From the NCBI RefSeq assembly GCF_003789055.1, contig NZ_ML119083.1, forward strand, positions 424,706 to 488,705: a stretch of 64,000 nt of DNA, read 5' to 3'. The stretch is from Histidinibacterium lentulum. GTDB taxonomy: Bacteria > Pseudomonadota > Alphaproteobacteria > Rhodobacterales > Rhodobacteraceae. Both the position numbers and the translations under genes were made by a program. Shown piece after piece: positions 8,674 through 19,751 of the stretch (positions within the stretch are counted from its first letter, which is position 1; every line of letters begins with the position of its first letter). The notes beneath the pieces are model-generated. The model saw only the letters and a program-made list of their open reading frames with translations, did not search any database and was not told where the DNA came from.

Positions 8674-10218
8674 ATGCGCATTCTTCGCGCTCTGCTTTCC
8701 ATTGTCGTCCTGATCGGCGTCGCCATACTCGCCCTGCGGCTCTTCTTCCCGGTGCCGCCCCTCGAGGGCCGGCCCGAAAGCATGGCCATCGCCGCCTCGC
8801 CGGAAACCACGCTTGGGGCCGCGATCCTGCCCCTGGCCGAGGAGCGTCCCGGCGAAAGCGGGGTCTGGCCGCTGGCGGACGGGCGCGAGGCCTATGCCGC
8901 GCGCATCCTTCTGGCCCGCGCCGCCGAGGTCAGCATCGACGTGCAGTATTACATCTGGCAGACCGACACGACGGGCTGGATCCTGCTCGACGAGCTGCGG
9001 CAAGCCGCGGACCGGGGCGTGCGGGTGCGGCTCCTGCTCGACGACAACGGCATTCCTGGCCTCGACGCGGAACTTGCCGCTCTCCATGCCCACGAGAACG
9101 TGGAGGTCCGACTCTGGAACCCGTTCACCCTGCGCAATCCGAAGCTCCTGTCCTATGCCTTCGACTTTCCCAGGCTGAACCGGCGGATGCACAACAAGTC
9201 GATGACCGTGGACGGCGTGGTGACCGTCGTGGGCGGGCGCAACATCGGGGACATCTATTTCGCCTTCGGGCAGGGGGTGCATTACTTCGACGCCGACGTC
9301 CTGGCCATCGGCCCCGTCGCCGCCGAGGTGGCGACGGACTTCGACCTCTACTGGGAGGCGGATTCGGCCTATCCTGCCGACATGATCCTGCCCGAGGCGC
9401 CCGAGGGTCTCTCCCGCCTGGAAACGCAGGCCGTGAACGCCCGCGAGACCGCGCTGGGCTCGGGCTATGCCGAGGCCGCCGCCGGCACCTCCCTCGTGCA
9501 GGACCTGGAGGCGGGCACGCTCGCCCTCGACTGGGGCGAGGTCCTGCTGTTCAGTGACGATCCCGCAAAGGGGCTTGGCCTGGCCGAGCGCGAGGACCTG
9601 CTGATCGGCCGCATCACCTCCGTCGCGCCGGCGGAGAGTTCCTTCGATCTCGTGTCGGCCTATTTCATTCCCGGCAGGGAAGGAGCGGATCTGCTGACAG
9701 GCATGGCCGAGCGCGGCGTGCGCACGCGCGTCATGACCAACTCGCTGTCGGCCACCGACGTGCCGCCGGTGCATGGCGCCTACATGAATTACCGGGAGGA
9801 GCTGCTCGACGCCGGCGTGACCCTGCTGGAGCTGGAGCGCAGCGCCGGCGCGCGGCAGGACAGGGACCTGTCGTCGATGATCGTGGGATCCGCATCCAGC
9901 CTGCACGCCAAGACCTTCCAGATCGACGGGGAGCGCCTCTTCGTGGGGTCGTTCAATTTCGACCCCCGGTCGGCCCATCTGAACACGGAAATGGGCCTTC
10001 TGGTGCCCAGCGGACGGATGGCGACGGGGCTGGCGCAGGCCCTCGACCGCCCGCAGCCCTACTACCGGCTGGAGCAGGGCGAGGGCGGGGAGCTGCGCTG
10101 GATCGAGACAGCCGACGACGGCACCGAGATCGTCCACCTGGAAGAGCCGGAAACCGGCGTGATGATCCGGACCATGGCGCGGATCGTCAGCTGGCTGCCG
10201 GTGGAATGGATGCTCTGA
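8674..10218 (+). CDS. Phospholipase D-family protein, ClsC-like cardiolipin synthase candidate
   Basis: A 514-residue protein with an N-terminal membrane anchor (residues 3-22, ILRALLSIVVLIGVAILAL) and two PLD catalytic motifs: HNKSMTVDG with H173 and HAKTFQIDG with H411. The second is followed by the typical GSFNFDPRS. The arrangement resembles ClsC/YmdC-type cardiolipin synthases, which join two phospholipid headgroups; a phospholipase role is possible. The ATG at 8674 is chosen because it opens the hydrophobic anchor; the longer frame from 8464 overlaps phosphomannomutase. It stops two bases before the agmatinase-family gene, so the two are probably cotranscribed, although no functional link is obvious. 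Confidence 0.88.
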   Translation: MRILRALLSIVVLIGVAILALRLFFPVPPLEGRPESMAIAASPETTLGAAILPLAEERPGESGVWPLADGREAYAARILLARAAEVSIDVQYYIWQTDTTGWILLDELRQAADRGVRVRLLLDDNGIPGLDAELAALHAHENVEVRLWNPFTLRNPKLLSYAFDFPRLNRRMHNKSMTVDGVVTVVGGRNIGDIYFAFGQGVHYFDADVLAIGPVAAEVATDFDLYWEADSAYPADMILPEAPEGLSRLETQAVNARETALGSGYAEAAAGTSLVQDLEAGTLALDWGEVLLFSDDPAKGLGLAEREDLLIGRITSVAPAESSFDLVSAYFIPGREGADLLTGMAERGVRTRVMTNSLSATDVPPVHGAYMNYREELLDAGVTLLELERSAGARQDRDLSSMIVGSASSLHAKTFQIDGERLFVGSFNFDPRSAHLNTEMGLLVPSGRMATGLAQALDRPQPYYRLEQGEGGELRWIETADDGTEIVHLEEPETGVMIRTMARIVSWLPVEWML

Positions 10219-10219
10219 G

Positions 10220-11164
10220 ATGGCCCACGGATACGACAGCGGCTGGCTGAACCTGCCCTTCGTGGGCATCGCGACCTTCGGCAAGGCGCCCTACGTCGCG
10301 GACTGGGACAGGATCGAGGCCGACGTGGCGATCCTGGGCGCGCCCTATGACATGGGCACCCAGTTCCGCGCCGGTGCCCGCTTCGGCCCGCGCGCGATCC
10401 GCGAGGCGTCGACGCTGTTCTCCTTCGGCCATGCCGGGGCCTATGACCCCGAGGACGACGTGACCTATCTCGACGGTGTGCGCATGGCGGACCTCGGGGA
10501 TGCGGACATCGTCCATACTGACACTGACCGAAGCCACGCCAACATAGAGACGGGCGTGCGCGCCATCCTCGCGGCGGGCGCGCTGCCGGTGGTGCTGGGG
10601 GGCGACCATTCGGTCAACATTCCCTGCATACGCGCCTTTGCCGACCACGGCCCGATCCACATCGTGCAGATCGACGCGCACCTGGATTTCGTGGACGAGC
10701 GGCACGGGGTCCGCCACGGCCACGGCAACCCGATGCGCCGCGCGGCGGAACAGGCGCATGTGACCGGGCTGAGCCAGCTCGGCATCCGCAATGTCTCCTC
10801 AACCGCCAAGGAGGGCTACGACGCCGCCCGCGCCATGGGCTCCGACATCCTGTCGGTGCGGCAGGTGCGCAAGTTGGGGGTGGAGGCGATGCTCGCCCGC
10901 ATTCCCGAGGGCGTGGACTACTACCTGACCATCGACATCGACGGCTTCGACCCCTCCATCGCGCCGGGCACCGGCACGCCCTCCCACGGCGGGTTTCTCT
11001 ACTACGAGGTGCTGGAACTGCTGGCGGGTCTTGCGAAACGGGGCCGCGTCGTGGGCATCGACCTTGTCGAGGTCTCTCCCGACCATGACCGGTCCGGCAT
11101 CACCGCGATCCTCGCTGCACAACTCCTGCTCAATGTGATAGGCCGCGTCATGCACGCGCGCTGA
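10220..11164 (+). CDS. speB: Arginase/agmatinase-family ureohydrolase
   Basis: A 314-residue ureohydrolase with the complete dinuclear manganese signature: GGDHS (127-131, ligand H130), DAHLD (152-156) and DIDGFDP (239-245). The family hydrolyses guanidino compounds to urea and an amine. Agmatinase is the usual annotation, but guanidinobutyrase, guanidinopropionase and related activities share these motifs and are common in this clade. The start at 10220 directly follows the PLD gene stop. The downstream gene set begins with a separate promoter and the glycine riboswitch, so this is probably the end of the unit. Confidence 0.9.
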   Translation: MAHGYDSGWLNLPFVGIATFGKAPYVADWDRIEADVAILGAPYDMGTQFRAGARFGPRAIREASTLFSFGHAGAYDPEDDVTYLDGVRMADLGDADIVHTDTDRSHANIETGVRAILAAGALPVVLGGDHSVNIPCIRAFADHGPIHIVQIDAHLDFVDERHGVRHGHGNPMRRAAEQAHVTGLSQLGIRNVSSTAKEGYDAARAMGSDILSVRQVRKLGVEAMLARIPEGVDYYLTIDIDGFDPSIAPGTGTPSHGGFLYYEVLELLAGLAKRGRVVGIDLVEVSPDHDRSGITAILAAQLLLNVIGRVMHAR

Positions 11165-11180
11165 GGCGGCGGCGGGGGCC

Positions 11181-11208
11181 TTGTTTCCGATCGGAAACCC
11201 CTTATGCT
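11181..11208 (+). promoter_or_regulatory. Candidate gcv promoter with a 16-bp palindrome between -35 and -10
   Basis: A possible -35 TTGTTT (11181-11186) is separated by 16 bases from a possible -10 TATGCT (11203-11208), which would place the transcript start just before the riboswitch at 11218. The perfect palindrome GTTTCCGATCGGAAAC occupies 11183-11198, inside the spacer, where a bound repressor would block RNA polymerase. It could alternatively be a stem-loop ending the preceding transcript, but no T-run follows. Confidence 0.5.
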
Positions 11209-11217
11209 GCGGCGCAG

Positions 11218-11375
11218 GATCGAACGGGAGAGTCGGCGACACGCCGGCGCCGAAGGAGCAACCGCCCCGGAAACTCTCAGGCCAAAGGACCGTTCGATCG
11301 GCAGGACTCTGGAGAGAGGCGCCCCCGTGGCGTCCGCCGAAGGGATAACGTTCTCAGGCGAAAGGACAGAGGGGG
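11218..11375 (+). ncRNA. Tandem glycine riboswitch (two aptamers)
   Basis: Aptamer 1 (11218-11299) is closed by a perfect P1 pairing GATCGAACGG with CCGTTCGATC. It contains the conserved GGGAGAG, GCCGAAGGAGCAA and CTCTCAGGCCAAAGGACC segments. Aptamer 2 (about 11302-11375) repeats the pattern with CTGGAGAG, GCCGAAGGG and TCTCAGGCGAAAGGACAGAG. The pair, with a short linker and placed upstream of gcvT, is the classic glycine sensor, which usually raises expression of the cleavage system when glycine is abundant. Downstream hairpins at 11382-11404 and 11413-11430 are the likely expression platform. Confidence 0.95.
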
Positions 11376-11381
11376 CGTCGG

Positions 11382-11437
11382 GCGCAGGCTGTCAGGGCCT
11401 GCGCGAACTCGGCCGGGCGGGAGCGCCCGGGGAAGGA
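11382..11437 (+). promoter_or_regulatory. Riboswitch expression platform: two hairpins and the gcvT ribosome-binding site
   Basis: GCGCAGGC (11382-11389) pairs with GCCTGCGC (11397-11404), and CCGGGCG (11413-11419) with CGCCCGG (11424-11430). Neither has a T-run. The second hairpin ends directly against the Shine-Dalgarno sequence GGAAGGA (11431-11437), which is 8 bases from the gcvT ATG. This suggests that control acts on translation initiation more than on termination (inference). Confidence 0.55.
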
Positions 11438-11445
11438 ACGACGCC

Positions 11446-12564
11446 ATGGCCGACGCCGCGCTGCGCCGCACGCCGCTTCACGATCTGCACGCCGGGCTGG
11501 GCGCCCGAATGGGCGGCTTCGCGGGCTACGACCTGCCGCTGAGCTATCCCGCCGGGGTGATGGCGGAGCATCTGCACACGCGCGCGGCGGCGGGGCTCTT
11601 CGATGTCAGCCACATGGGCCAGGTGATCCTGCGCGGAGAGCGTGCGGCAGAGGCGCTCGAGGCGCTGGTGCCCGTCGATGTGCTGGGCCTTGCCGAGGGG
11701 CGTCAGCGCTACGCGCTCTTCACCAACGAGGCGGGCGGGATCGAGGACGACCTGATGGTCGCCAATCGCGGCGACCACCTGCTCCTCGTCGTCAACGCGG
11801 CACGCAAGGAGGCCGATCTTGAGCTGCTGCGCGCCGGGCTGCCCGAAAGCGTGACGGTCGAGCCGCTGGACCGCGCGCTGCTCGCCCTGCAGGGACCGGG
11901 CAGCGAGGCGGCGCTGGCGGCGCTCGCGCCCGGGGTGGCGGGGATGCGCTTCATGGACGTGGCCACCGTGACGCTGGAGGGGACGGAGGCCTGGGTCTCC
12001 CGCTCCGGCTATACCGGCGAGGACGGGTTCGAAATCTCCATCTCCGAGAAGGCGGCAGTCCGGGTCGCCGAGGCGCTTCTGGCACAGGAGGGCGTCGCGC
12101 CCGCCGGCCTCGGCGCGCGGGATTCGCTGCGGCTGGAGGCGGGGCTTTGCCTCCATGGCCACGATATCGACGCCGCCACCACCCCCGCCGAGGCGGGCCT
12201 CGGCTGGGCGATCCAGAAGGTCCGCCGTACCGGCGGCGACCGCGCGGGCGGCTTTCCCGGCGCGAACCGTATCCTGAGGGAGCTGGCCGAGGGGTCCGAG
12301 CGCCGCCGCGTGGGAATCCGACCCGAGGGTCGCGCGCCGATGCGCGAGGGCGTGGAGCTGTACGACAGCGCCGACGCCCTCGCCCCCGTGGGCCGGATCA
12401 CCTCCGGCGGCTTCGGCCCCAGCGTGGGCGCGCCGGTCGCCATGGGCCTTGTCCCTGCCGCTCTCTCCGAGCCGGGCACGCGGCTCCACGCAGAGTTGCG
12501 CGGGCGCCGCCTTCCGGTGACCGTGGCTGCGCTGCCCTTCATCCCATCCAACTTCAAGCGATGA
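11446..12564 (+). CDS. gcvT: Glycine cleavage system T protein (aminomethyltransferase)
   Basis: A 372-residue T protein that transfers the methylene group from the aminomethyl-lipoyl H protein to tetrahydrofolate, releasing ammonia. The N-terminal GCV_T fold contains the typical TPLHDLHAGLGARMG and FDVSHMGQ segments. SGYTGEDGFEI (around 187-197) is a strong family signature, and the C-terminal barrel domain is present. Length is normal. The ATG at 11446 has GGAAGGA 8 bases upstream. It is the first gene after the glycine riboswitch and is followed by gcvH and gcvP. The dihydrolipoamide dehydrogenase (L protein) is not in the window, as is usual, because it is shared with other complexes. Confidence 0.97.
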   Translation: MADAALRRTPLHDLHAGLGARMGGFAGYDLPLSYPAGVMAEHLHTRAAAGLFDVSHMGQVILRGERAAEALEALVPVDVLGLAEGRQRYALFTNEAGGIEDDLMVANRGDHLLLVVNAARKEADLELLRAGLPESVTVEPLDRALLALQGPGSEAALAALAPGVAGMRFMDVATVTLEGTEAWVSRSGYTGEDGFEISISEKAAVRVAEALLAQEGVAPAGLGARDSLRLEAGLCLHGHDIDAATTPAEAGLGWAIQKVRRTGGDRAGGFPGANRILRELAEGSERRRVGIRPEGRAPMREGVELYDSADALAPVGRITSGGFGPSVGAPVAMGLVPAALSEPGTRLHAELRGRRLPVTVAALPFIPSNFKR

Positions 12565-12574
12565 GCGAGACCCC

Positions 12575-12934
12575 ATGAAATACACCGAAGAGCATGAATG
12601 GCTCCGTCCCGAGGGCGACCTGGTCGTCGTCGGCATCACGTCCCACGCCTCCACCCAGCTGGGCGACGTGGTCTATGTCGAACTGCCCGAGGTCGGCACC
12701 GTCGTGACCCAGGGTGACGAGATCGTGGTGATCGAGAGCGTCAAGGCCGCCTCCGACATCACGGCCCCCCTCGACGGCGAGATCGTGGAGATCAACGAGG
12801 CCATCGCCGACGAGCCCGGCAAGGTGAACGAGGACCCCACCGGCGACGGCTGGTTCTTCAAGATCCGGCCGACCGACATGTCCCAGCTCGACGCCTTCAT
12901 GGACGAGGACGCCTACGAGGCGATGACCGGCTGA
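12575..12934 (+). CDS. gcvH: Glycine cleavage system H protein (lipoyl carrier)
   Basis: A 119-residue lipoyl-domain protein. The lipoylated lysine is K57 in the motif VIESVKAASD, and the surrounding LGDVVYVELPEVG and GDGWFFKI segments are diagnostic. It shuttles the aminomethyl group between the P and T proteins and passes reduced lipoate to the L protein. Length is close to the usual 125-130. It begins ten bases after gcvT and precedes gcvP by a 42-base gap, all in one operon. Confidence 0.97.
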   Translation: MKYTEEHEWLRPEGDLVVVGITSHASTQLGDVVYVELPEVGTVVTQGDEIVVIESVKAASDITAPLDGEIVEINEAIADEPGKVNEDPTGDGWFFKIRPTDMSQLDAFMDEDAYEAMTG

Positions 12935-12976
12935 ACCGGTCCGCCCGATCCGAGCAGCAGCCCGCAGGAGTGCCCC

Positions 12977-15826
<2,850 letters not shown>

Positions 15827-15833
15827 CCTCGAA

Positions 15834-15867
15834 AGCCGCCCCGGCGATTGAACAGGCCGGGGCGGCT
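15834..15867 (+). terminator. Stem-loop terminator candidate after gcvP
   Basis: AGCCGCCCCGG (15834-15844) pairs perfectly with CCGGGGCGGCT (15857-15867) across a 12-base loop, eight bases after the gcvP stop. It lacks a T-tract, which is common in this GC-rich clade. It separates the riboswitch operon from the ABC transporter genes. Confidence 0.65.
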
Positions 15868-15940
15868 GGCTAACCTGCCCCCTGCCGCGAATGCGGGCGC
15901 GGCCGGCAGAGACCGGCCCGGCACCAACGGGGGGACGACG

Positions 15941-17071
15941 ATGAAGACGCTACTTTCTGCCGCCGCGGCGGCGGCACTTCTGGCCGCGCCGGCTATGGCC
16001 GAGGTCAAGGTCGGCATGATCACCACGCTCTCGGGCGGCGGCGCGGGCCTCGGCCTCGACGTGCGCGACGGGTTTCTCCTCGCCATCGCCCAGTCGGGCC
16101 GGGACGACATCGAGGTGGTGATCGAGGACGACCAGCAGAAGCCCGACATCGCGGTGCAGATCGCCGACGAGATGATCCAGTCCGAACGGGTGGACGTGAT
16201 GACCGGCATCATCTGGTCCAACCTCGCCATGGCCGTGGTGCCCGCCGCGGTGAACCAGGGCGTGTTCTACCTGTCGCCCAACGCGGGCCCCTCGCAGCTC
16301 GCCGGGCCGGGCTGCCACGAGAACTACTTCAACGTGGCCTGGCAGAACGACAACCTGCACGAGGCCGCGGGCGCCTGGGCCAACGAGACGGGCTATACGA
16401 ACAGCTTCATCCTCGCCCCGAACTACCCCGCGGGACAGGACGCGCTGACGGGCTACAAGCGGTTCTACGAGGGCGAGCTGGCCGGAGAACTCTACACCCA
16501 GCTCGGCCAGACCGACTATGCCGCCGAGATCGCCCAGATCAGGGCGTCGGGTGCCGACAGCGTGTTCTTCTTCCTGCCGGGCGGCATGGGGATCTCGTTC
16601 CTCAAGCAATACGCCGATTCGGGCGTCGAGATCCCGGTGATCGGTCCGGCGTTCAGCTTCGACCAGGGCATCCTGCAGGCCGTCGGCGACGCCGCGCTGG
16701 GCGTCGTGAACACCTCGCAATGGTCCAAGGACATTGACAACCCGACCAACGCCGCCTTCGTCGAGAGCTTCGAGGCCGAATACGGCCGCCTGCCCTCGCT
16801 CTACGCCTCCCAGGGCTTCGACACGGCGAACCTGCTGCTGTCCGCGCTCGAGGTGGCGGAGCCCTCGGACGCCGACGCCTTCCGCGAGGCGCTGCGGGCG
16901 GCGGAGTTCGACAGCACCCGGGGCGATTTCGCCTTCGGCCCGAACCACCACCCGATCCAGGACATCTACGCCCGCGAAGTGATCCGCGAGGGCGACGTCT
17001 TCACCAACCGGATCGTGGGCGTCGCGCTGGAGGACCATGCCGACGCCTATGCCGACGAGTGCAGCATGTAA
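15941..17071 (+). CDS. ABC transporter periplasmic substrate-binding protein, branched-chain amino acid type
   Basis: A 376-residue protein with a signal peptide (MKTLLSAAAAAALLAAPAMA, likely cleaved after AMA) and a type I periplasmic-binding fold (Leu/Ile/Val-binding family), beginning VKVGMITTLSG. It captures the ligand for the membrane and ATPase subunits downstream. The ATG at 15941 is chosen because it opens the signal peptide; an in-frame start at 15848 would bury it. LIV-family binding proteins also take aromatic acids, amides, urea and other ligands, so the substrate is open. The position next to gcvTHP hints at amino-acid uptake but proves nothing. Confidence 0.9.
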   Translation: MKTLLSAAAAAALLAAPAMAEVKVGMITTLSGGGAGLGLDVRDGFLLAIAQSGRDDIEVVIEDDQQKPDIAVQIADEMIQSERVDVMTGIIWSNLAMAVVPAAVNQGVFYLSPNAGPSQLAGPGCHENYFNVAWQNDNLHEAAGAWANETGYTNSFILAPNYPAGQDALTGYKRFYEGELAGELYTQLGQTDYAAEIAQIRASGADSVFFFLPGGMGISFLKQYADSGVEIPVIGPAFSFDQGILQAVGDAALGVVNTSQWSKDIDNPTNAAFVESFEAEYGRLPSLYASQGFDTANLLLSALEVAEPSDADAFREALRAAEFDSTRGDFAFGPNHHPIQDIYAREVIREGDVFTNRIVGVALEDHADAYADECSM

Positions 17072-17114
17072 GCCATCGGGGCGGTGCGCCTGACCGCGCA
17101 CCGCCCGCTTGCCC

Positions 17115-18035
17115 ATGTCTGCGATCCTGATCATCGAGCAGGTCCTGAACGGCCTGCAATTCGGCGTCATGCTGTTCTTGATGGCGGCAGGGCTGACGCT
17201 GATCTTCGGCGTCATGGGCCTGATCAACCTCGCCCACGGGTCGCTCTACATGATCGGCGCCTTCGCCGCGGCGGCGGTCGCGGGCGCCACCGGCTCCTTC
17301 CTGCTGGCGCTCGCGGCGGCTATGGCGGCGGCGGCCGCGGCCGGCGCGCTGGTGGAACTCACGGTGATCCGCAGGCTCTATGCCGCCGACCATCTGGACC
17401 AGGTGCTCGCCACCTTCGCGCTGATCCTGATCTTCTCCGAAGGCACGCGCTGGATCTTCGGGTCCTTTCCGCTCTATCTCGACGTGCCCGCCGCCCTCTC
17501 CGGTCCCGTCACCCTGCCCGGGGGGATCGACTATCCGCGCTACCGCCTTGCCCTGATCGGCGCGGGCCTTGCCGTCGCGGTGGGGCTCTGGGCGCTGACG
17601 CAGCACACCCGCATCGGCATCCGCATCCGCGCCGGAGAGAACGACCGCGAGATGATCGCGGCGCTGGGGGTGGACATCGGCCGGCTCTATACCCTCGTCT
17701 TCGCCCTCGGCGCGGCGCTGGCGGGGCTGGCGGGGGCGCTGGTGGGCGCGATCCAGTCGGTTCAGGTCGGCATGGGAGAGCCCGTGCTGATCCTCGCCTT
17801 CGTGGTCATCGTCATCGGCGGGATCGGCTCGATCAAGGGCGCCTTCATCGGCGCGCTGCTCGTGGGGCTGACCGACACGCTGGGCGGCATCTTCCTGCCC
17901 GAGTTCTTCAAGCTCTTCATGGAGCCGGGTGCGGCCACGCAGACCGGCGCCTCGCTCGCCTCCATGGCAATCTACATCCTGATGGGTCTCGTGCTGATCT
18001 GGCGGCCCACGGGTCTCTTCGGGGCGCGGGCATGA
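17115..18035 (+). CDS. livH: Branched-chain-amino-acid-type ABC transporter permease (LivH family)
   Basis: A 306-residue polytopic membrane protein with about eight hydrophobic segments and the LivH signature GLTLIFGVMGLINLAHGS near the N-terminus. A long glycine-rich segment near the C-terminus includes GGIGSIKGAFIGALLVG. The ATG at 17115 is preferred to a TTG six bases earlier. It pairs with the LivM-type permease, whose start overlaps this stop by four bases, to form the membrane channel of the importer. Confidence 0.93.
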   Translation: MSAILIIEQVLNGLQFGVMLFLMAAGLTLIFGVMGLINLAHGSLYMIGAFAAAAVAGATGSFLLALAAAMAAAAAAGALVELTVIRRLYAADHLDQVLATFALILIFSEGTRWIFGSFPLYLDVPAALSGPVTLPGGIDYPRYRLALIGAGLAVAVGLWALTQHTRIGIRIRAGENDREMIAALGVDIGRLYTLVFALGAALAGLAGALVGAIQSVQVGMGEPVLILAFVVIVIGGIGSIKGAFIGALLVGLTDTLGGIFLPEFFKLFMEPGAATQTGASLASMAIYILMGLVLIWRPTGLFGARA

Positions 18036-19009
18036 TCCCGGAACGGTGGCTGACGTTCGCCGTGCTCGTCGGGCTGCTGGCGGTCGCGCTGGGGGCGCTG
18101 GTCATGGACCGGCCCTTCACCATCACGCTCGCCACACGGGCCACGATCCTCGCGCTAGCGGCGGTGGGGCTGAACATCGCGCTGGGACAGGGCGGGCTGG
18201 TCAGTTTCGGTCACGCCGCCTTCTTCGGGATCGGCGGCTATGCCATGGGCATCCTCGCCCATCACGCGCAGACCTTCACGCCGCTGGAACTGGGGCCGCT
18301 GACCATCACTGGCACGAAGTCCATGCCGGTGATCTGGCTGACCGCCGTGGTGGCATCCGCCCTCGCCGCGCTGCTGATCGGGCTGCTCGCGCTGCGCACC
18401 TCCGGTGTCTACTTCATCATGATCACGCTCGCCTTCGGGCAGATGTTCTTCTACTTCGCCATCTCCTGGAGCGCCTATGGCGGCGAGGACGGGCTGTCCA
18501 TCTATGTCCGCAACGACTTTCCCGGGCTGAACACGCTCGACCCGATCCAGTTCTTCGGTCTCTGTTTCACCCTCCTGTGCCTCGTGCTGCTCTTCGCCGG
18601 GCGGCTGATGCGGTCGCCCTTCGGCCTTGCGCTGAATGCCGCGCGGCAGGCGCCCGAGCGGGTGGAGACGGTGGGCCTCGACCCGATGCGCCTGCGGCTG
18701 CTGGCCTTCGTGCTGTCGGGCGCGGTGACGGGCCTTGCCGGCGCGCTCTTCGCCGATCTCAACCGCTTCGTCAGCCCCGCCATGTTCAGCTGGCAGCTGT
18801 CGGGGGAGCTGATCGTGCTGGTGATCCTCGGCGGGGTCGCGCGGCTGATCGGGCCGGTTGTGGGCGCCATCGCCTTCGTGACGCTGGAGCATGTGCTGGG
18901 AGATGTCACCGAGTTCTGGCTGATCTGGCTGGGCGTCGCGCTGCTGCTCGTGGTGCTCTTTGCGCGCGGCGGCATCGTGGGGCTGGTGGCTCGGAGGGGC
19001 CATGGCTGA
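18032..19009 (+). CDS. livM: Branched-chain-amino-acid-type ABC transporter permease (LivM family)
   Basis: A 325-residue permease with multiple membrane spans and the LivM signature ALGQGGLVSFGHAAFFGIGG near residues 48-67. A second conserved stretch is TGLAGALFADLNRF. The start is the ATGA overlap with livH at 18032. A much longer in-frame extension upstream to 17084 overlaps livH and is not coding. It works with LivH and the two ATPases that follow, with overlaps that indicate translational coupling. Confidence 0.93.
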   Translation: MIPERWLTFAVLVGLLAVALGALVMDRPFTITLATRATILALAAVGLNIALGQGGLVSFGHAAFFGIGGYAMGILAHHAQTFTPLELGPLTITGTKSMPVIWLTAVVASALAALLIGLLALRTSGVYFIMITLAFGQMFFYFAISWSAYGGEDGLSIYVRNDFPGLNTLDPIQFFGLCFTLLCLVLLFAGRLMRSPFGLALNAARQAPERVETVGLDPMRLRLLAFVLSGAVTGLAGALFADLNRFVSPAMFSWQLSGELIVLVILGGVARLIGPVVGAIAFVTLEHVLGDVTEFWLIWLGVALLLVVLFARGGIVGLVARRGHG

Positions 19010-19751
19010 ACCGCTCCTCGCCACCCGGGGCCTCACCAAGAGCTTCGGCGCGGTCACCGCGTCGGAGGACGTCTCCATCGACCTGAGGCCCGGGGAAATC
19101 CACGCCGTGATCGGGCCCAACGGCGCGGGCAAATCGACCCTGATCCGGCAGATCTGCGGCGGTCTGACCCCGGACCGGGGTACGGTCACGCTGCTCGGCC
19201 GCGACGTGACGCGCATGGGCACTGTCGACCGCGCCCGCGCCGGGCTGGGGCGGACCTTCCAGATCTCGTCGCTCGCCATGGAGGACAGCGTGCTGGAAAA
19301 CGCGGTGCTGGGCGCGCTTGGTGCGGGCGGCACGCCCTGGCGGTTCTGGCGTCCCGCGCTGGCCTCCGCCGACCTCTGCGCGCGCGCCGAGGAGGCCCTG
19401 GAGAAGGTCGGCCTCGCTGACCACCGCCACACCCGCTGCGGCGATCTCAGTCATGGCCAGCGCCGCCAGCTGGAGGTCGCCGTGGCCCTGACCCTGCGCC
19501 CGAAGGTCTTTGTCATGGACGAGCCAATGGCGGGCCTCGGCGCCGAGGGCTCGGCGCGGATGACCCGCTTTCTCGACGGCCTGCGGGCCGAAGCGCCGAT
19601 CCTGCTGGTCGAACACGACATGGACGCCGTCTTTGCCCTGGCCGACCGGATTTCCGTGCTGGTCTACGGCCGCATCATCGCCACCGGCCCGCAGGAGGAG
19701 ATCCGCGCCAGCCGCGCGGTGCGCGAGGCCTATCTCGGAGAGGCGAGTTGA
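19002..19751 (+). CDS. livG: ABC transporter ATP-binding protein (LivG family)
   Basis: A 249-residue ATPase with Walker A GPNGAGKST (38-46), the signature-type sequence LSHGQRRQLEVAVAL and Walker B KVFVMDEPMAGL. The signature is LSHGQ instead of LSGGQ, a variation common in LivG proteins. It powers the importer together with LivF. The ATG at 19002 overlaps the livM stop by eight bases. Confidence 0.94.
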   Translation: MAEPLLATRGLTKSFGAVTASEDVSIDLRPGEIHAVIGPNGAGKSTLIRQICGGLTPDRGTVTLLGRDVTRMGTVDRARAGLGRTFQISSLAMEDSVLENAVLGALGAGGTPWRFWRPALASADLCARAEEALEKVGLADHRHTRCGDLSHGQRRQLEVAVALTLRPKVFVMDEPMAGLGAEGSARMTRFLDGLRAEAPILLVEHDMDAVFALADRISVLVYGRIIATGPQEEIRASRAVREAYLGEAS

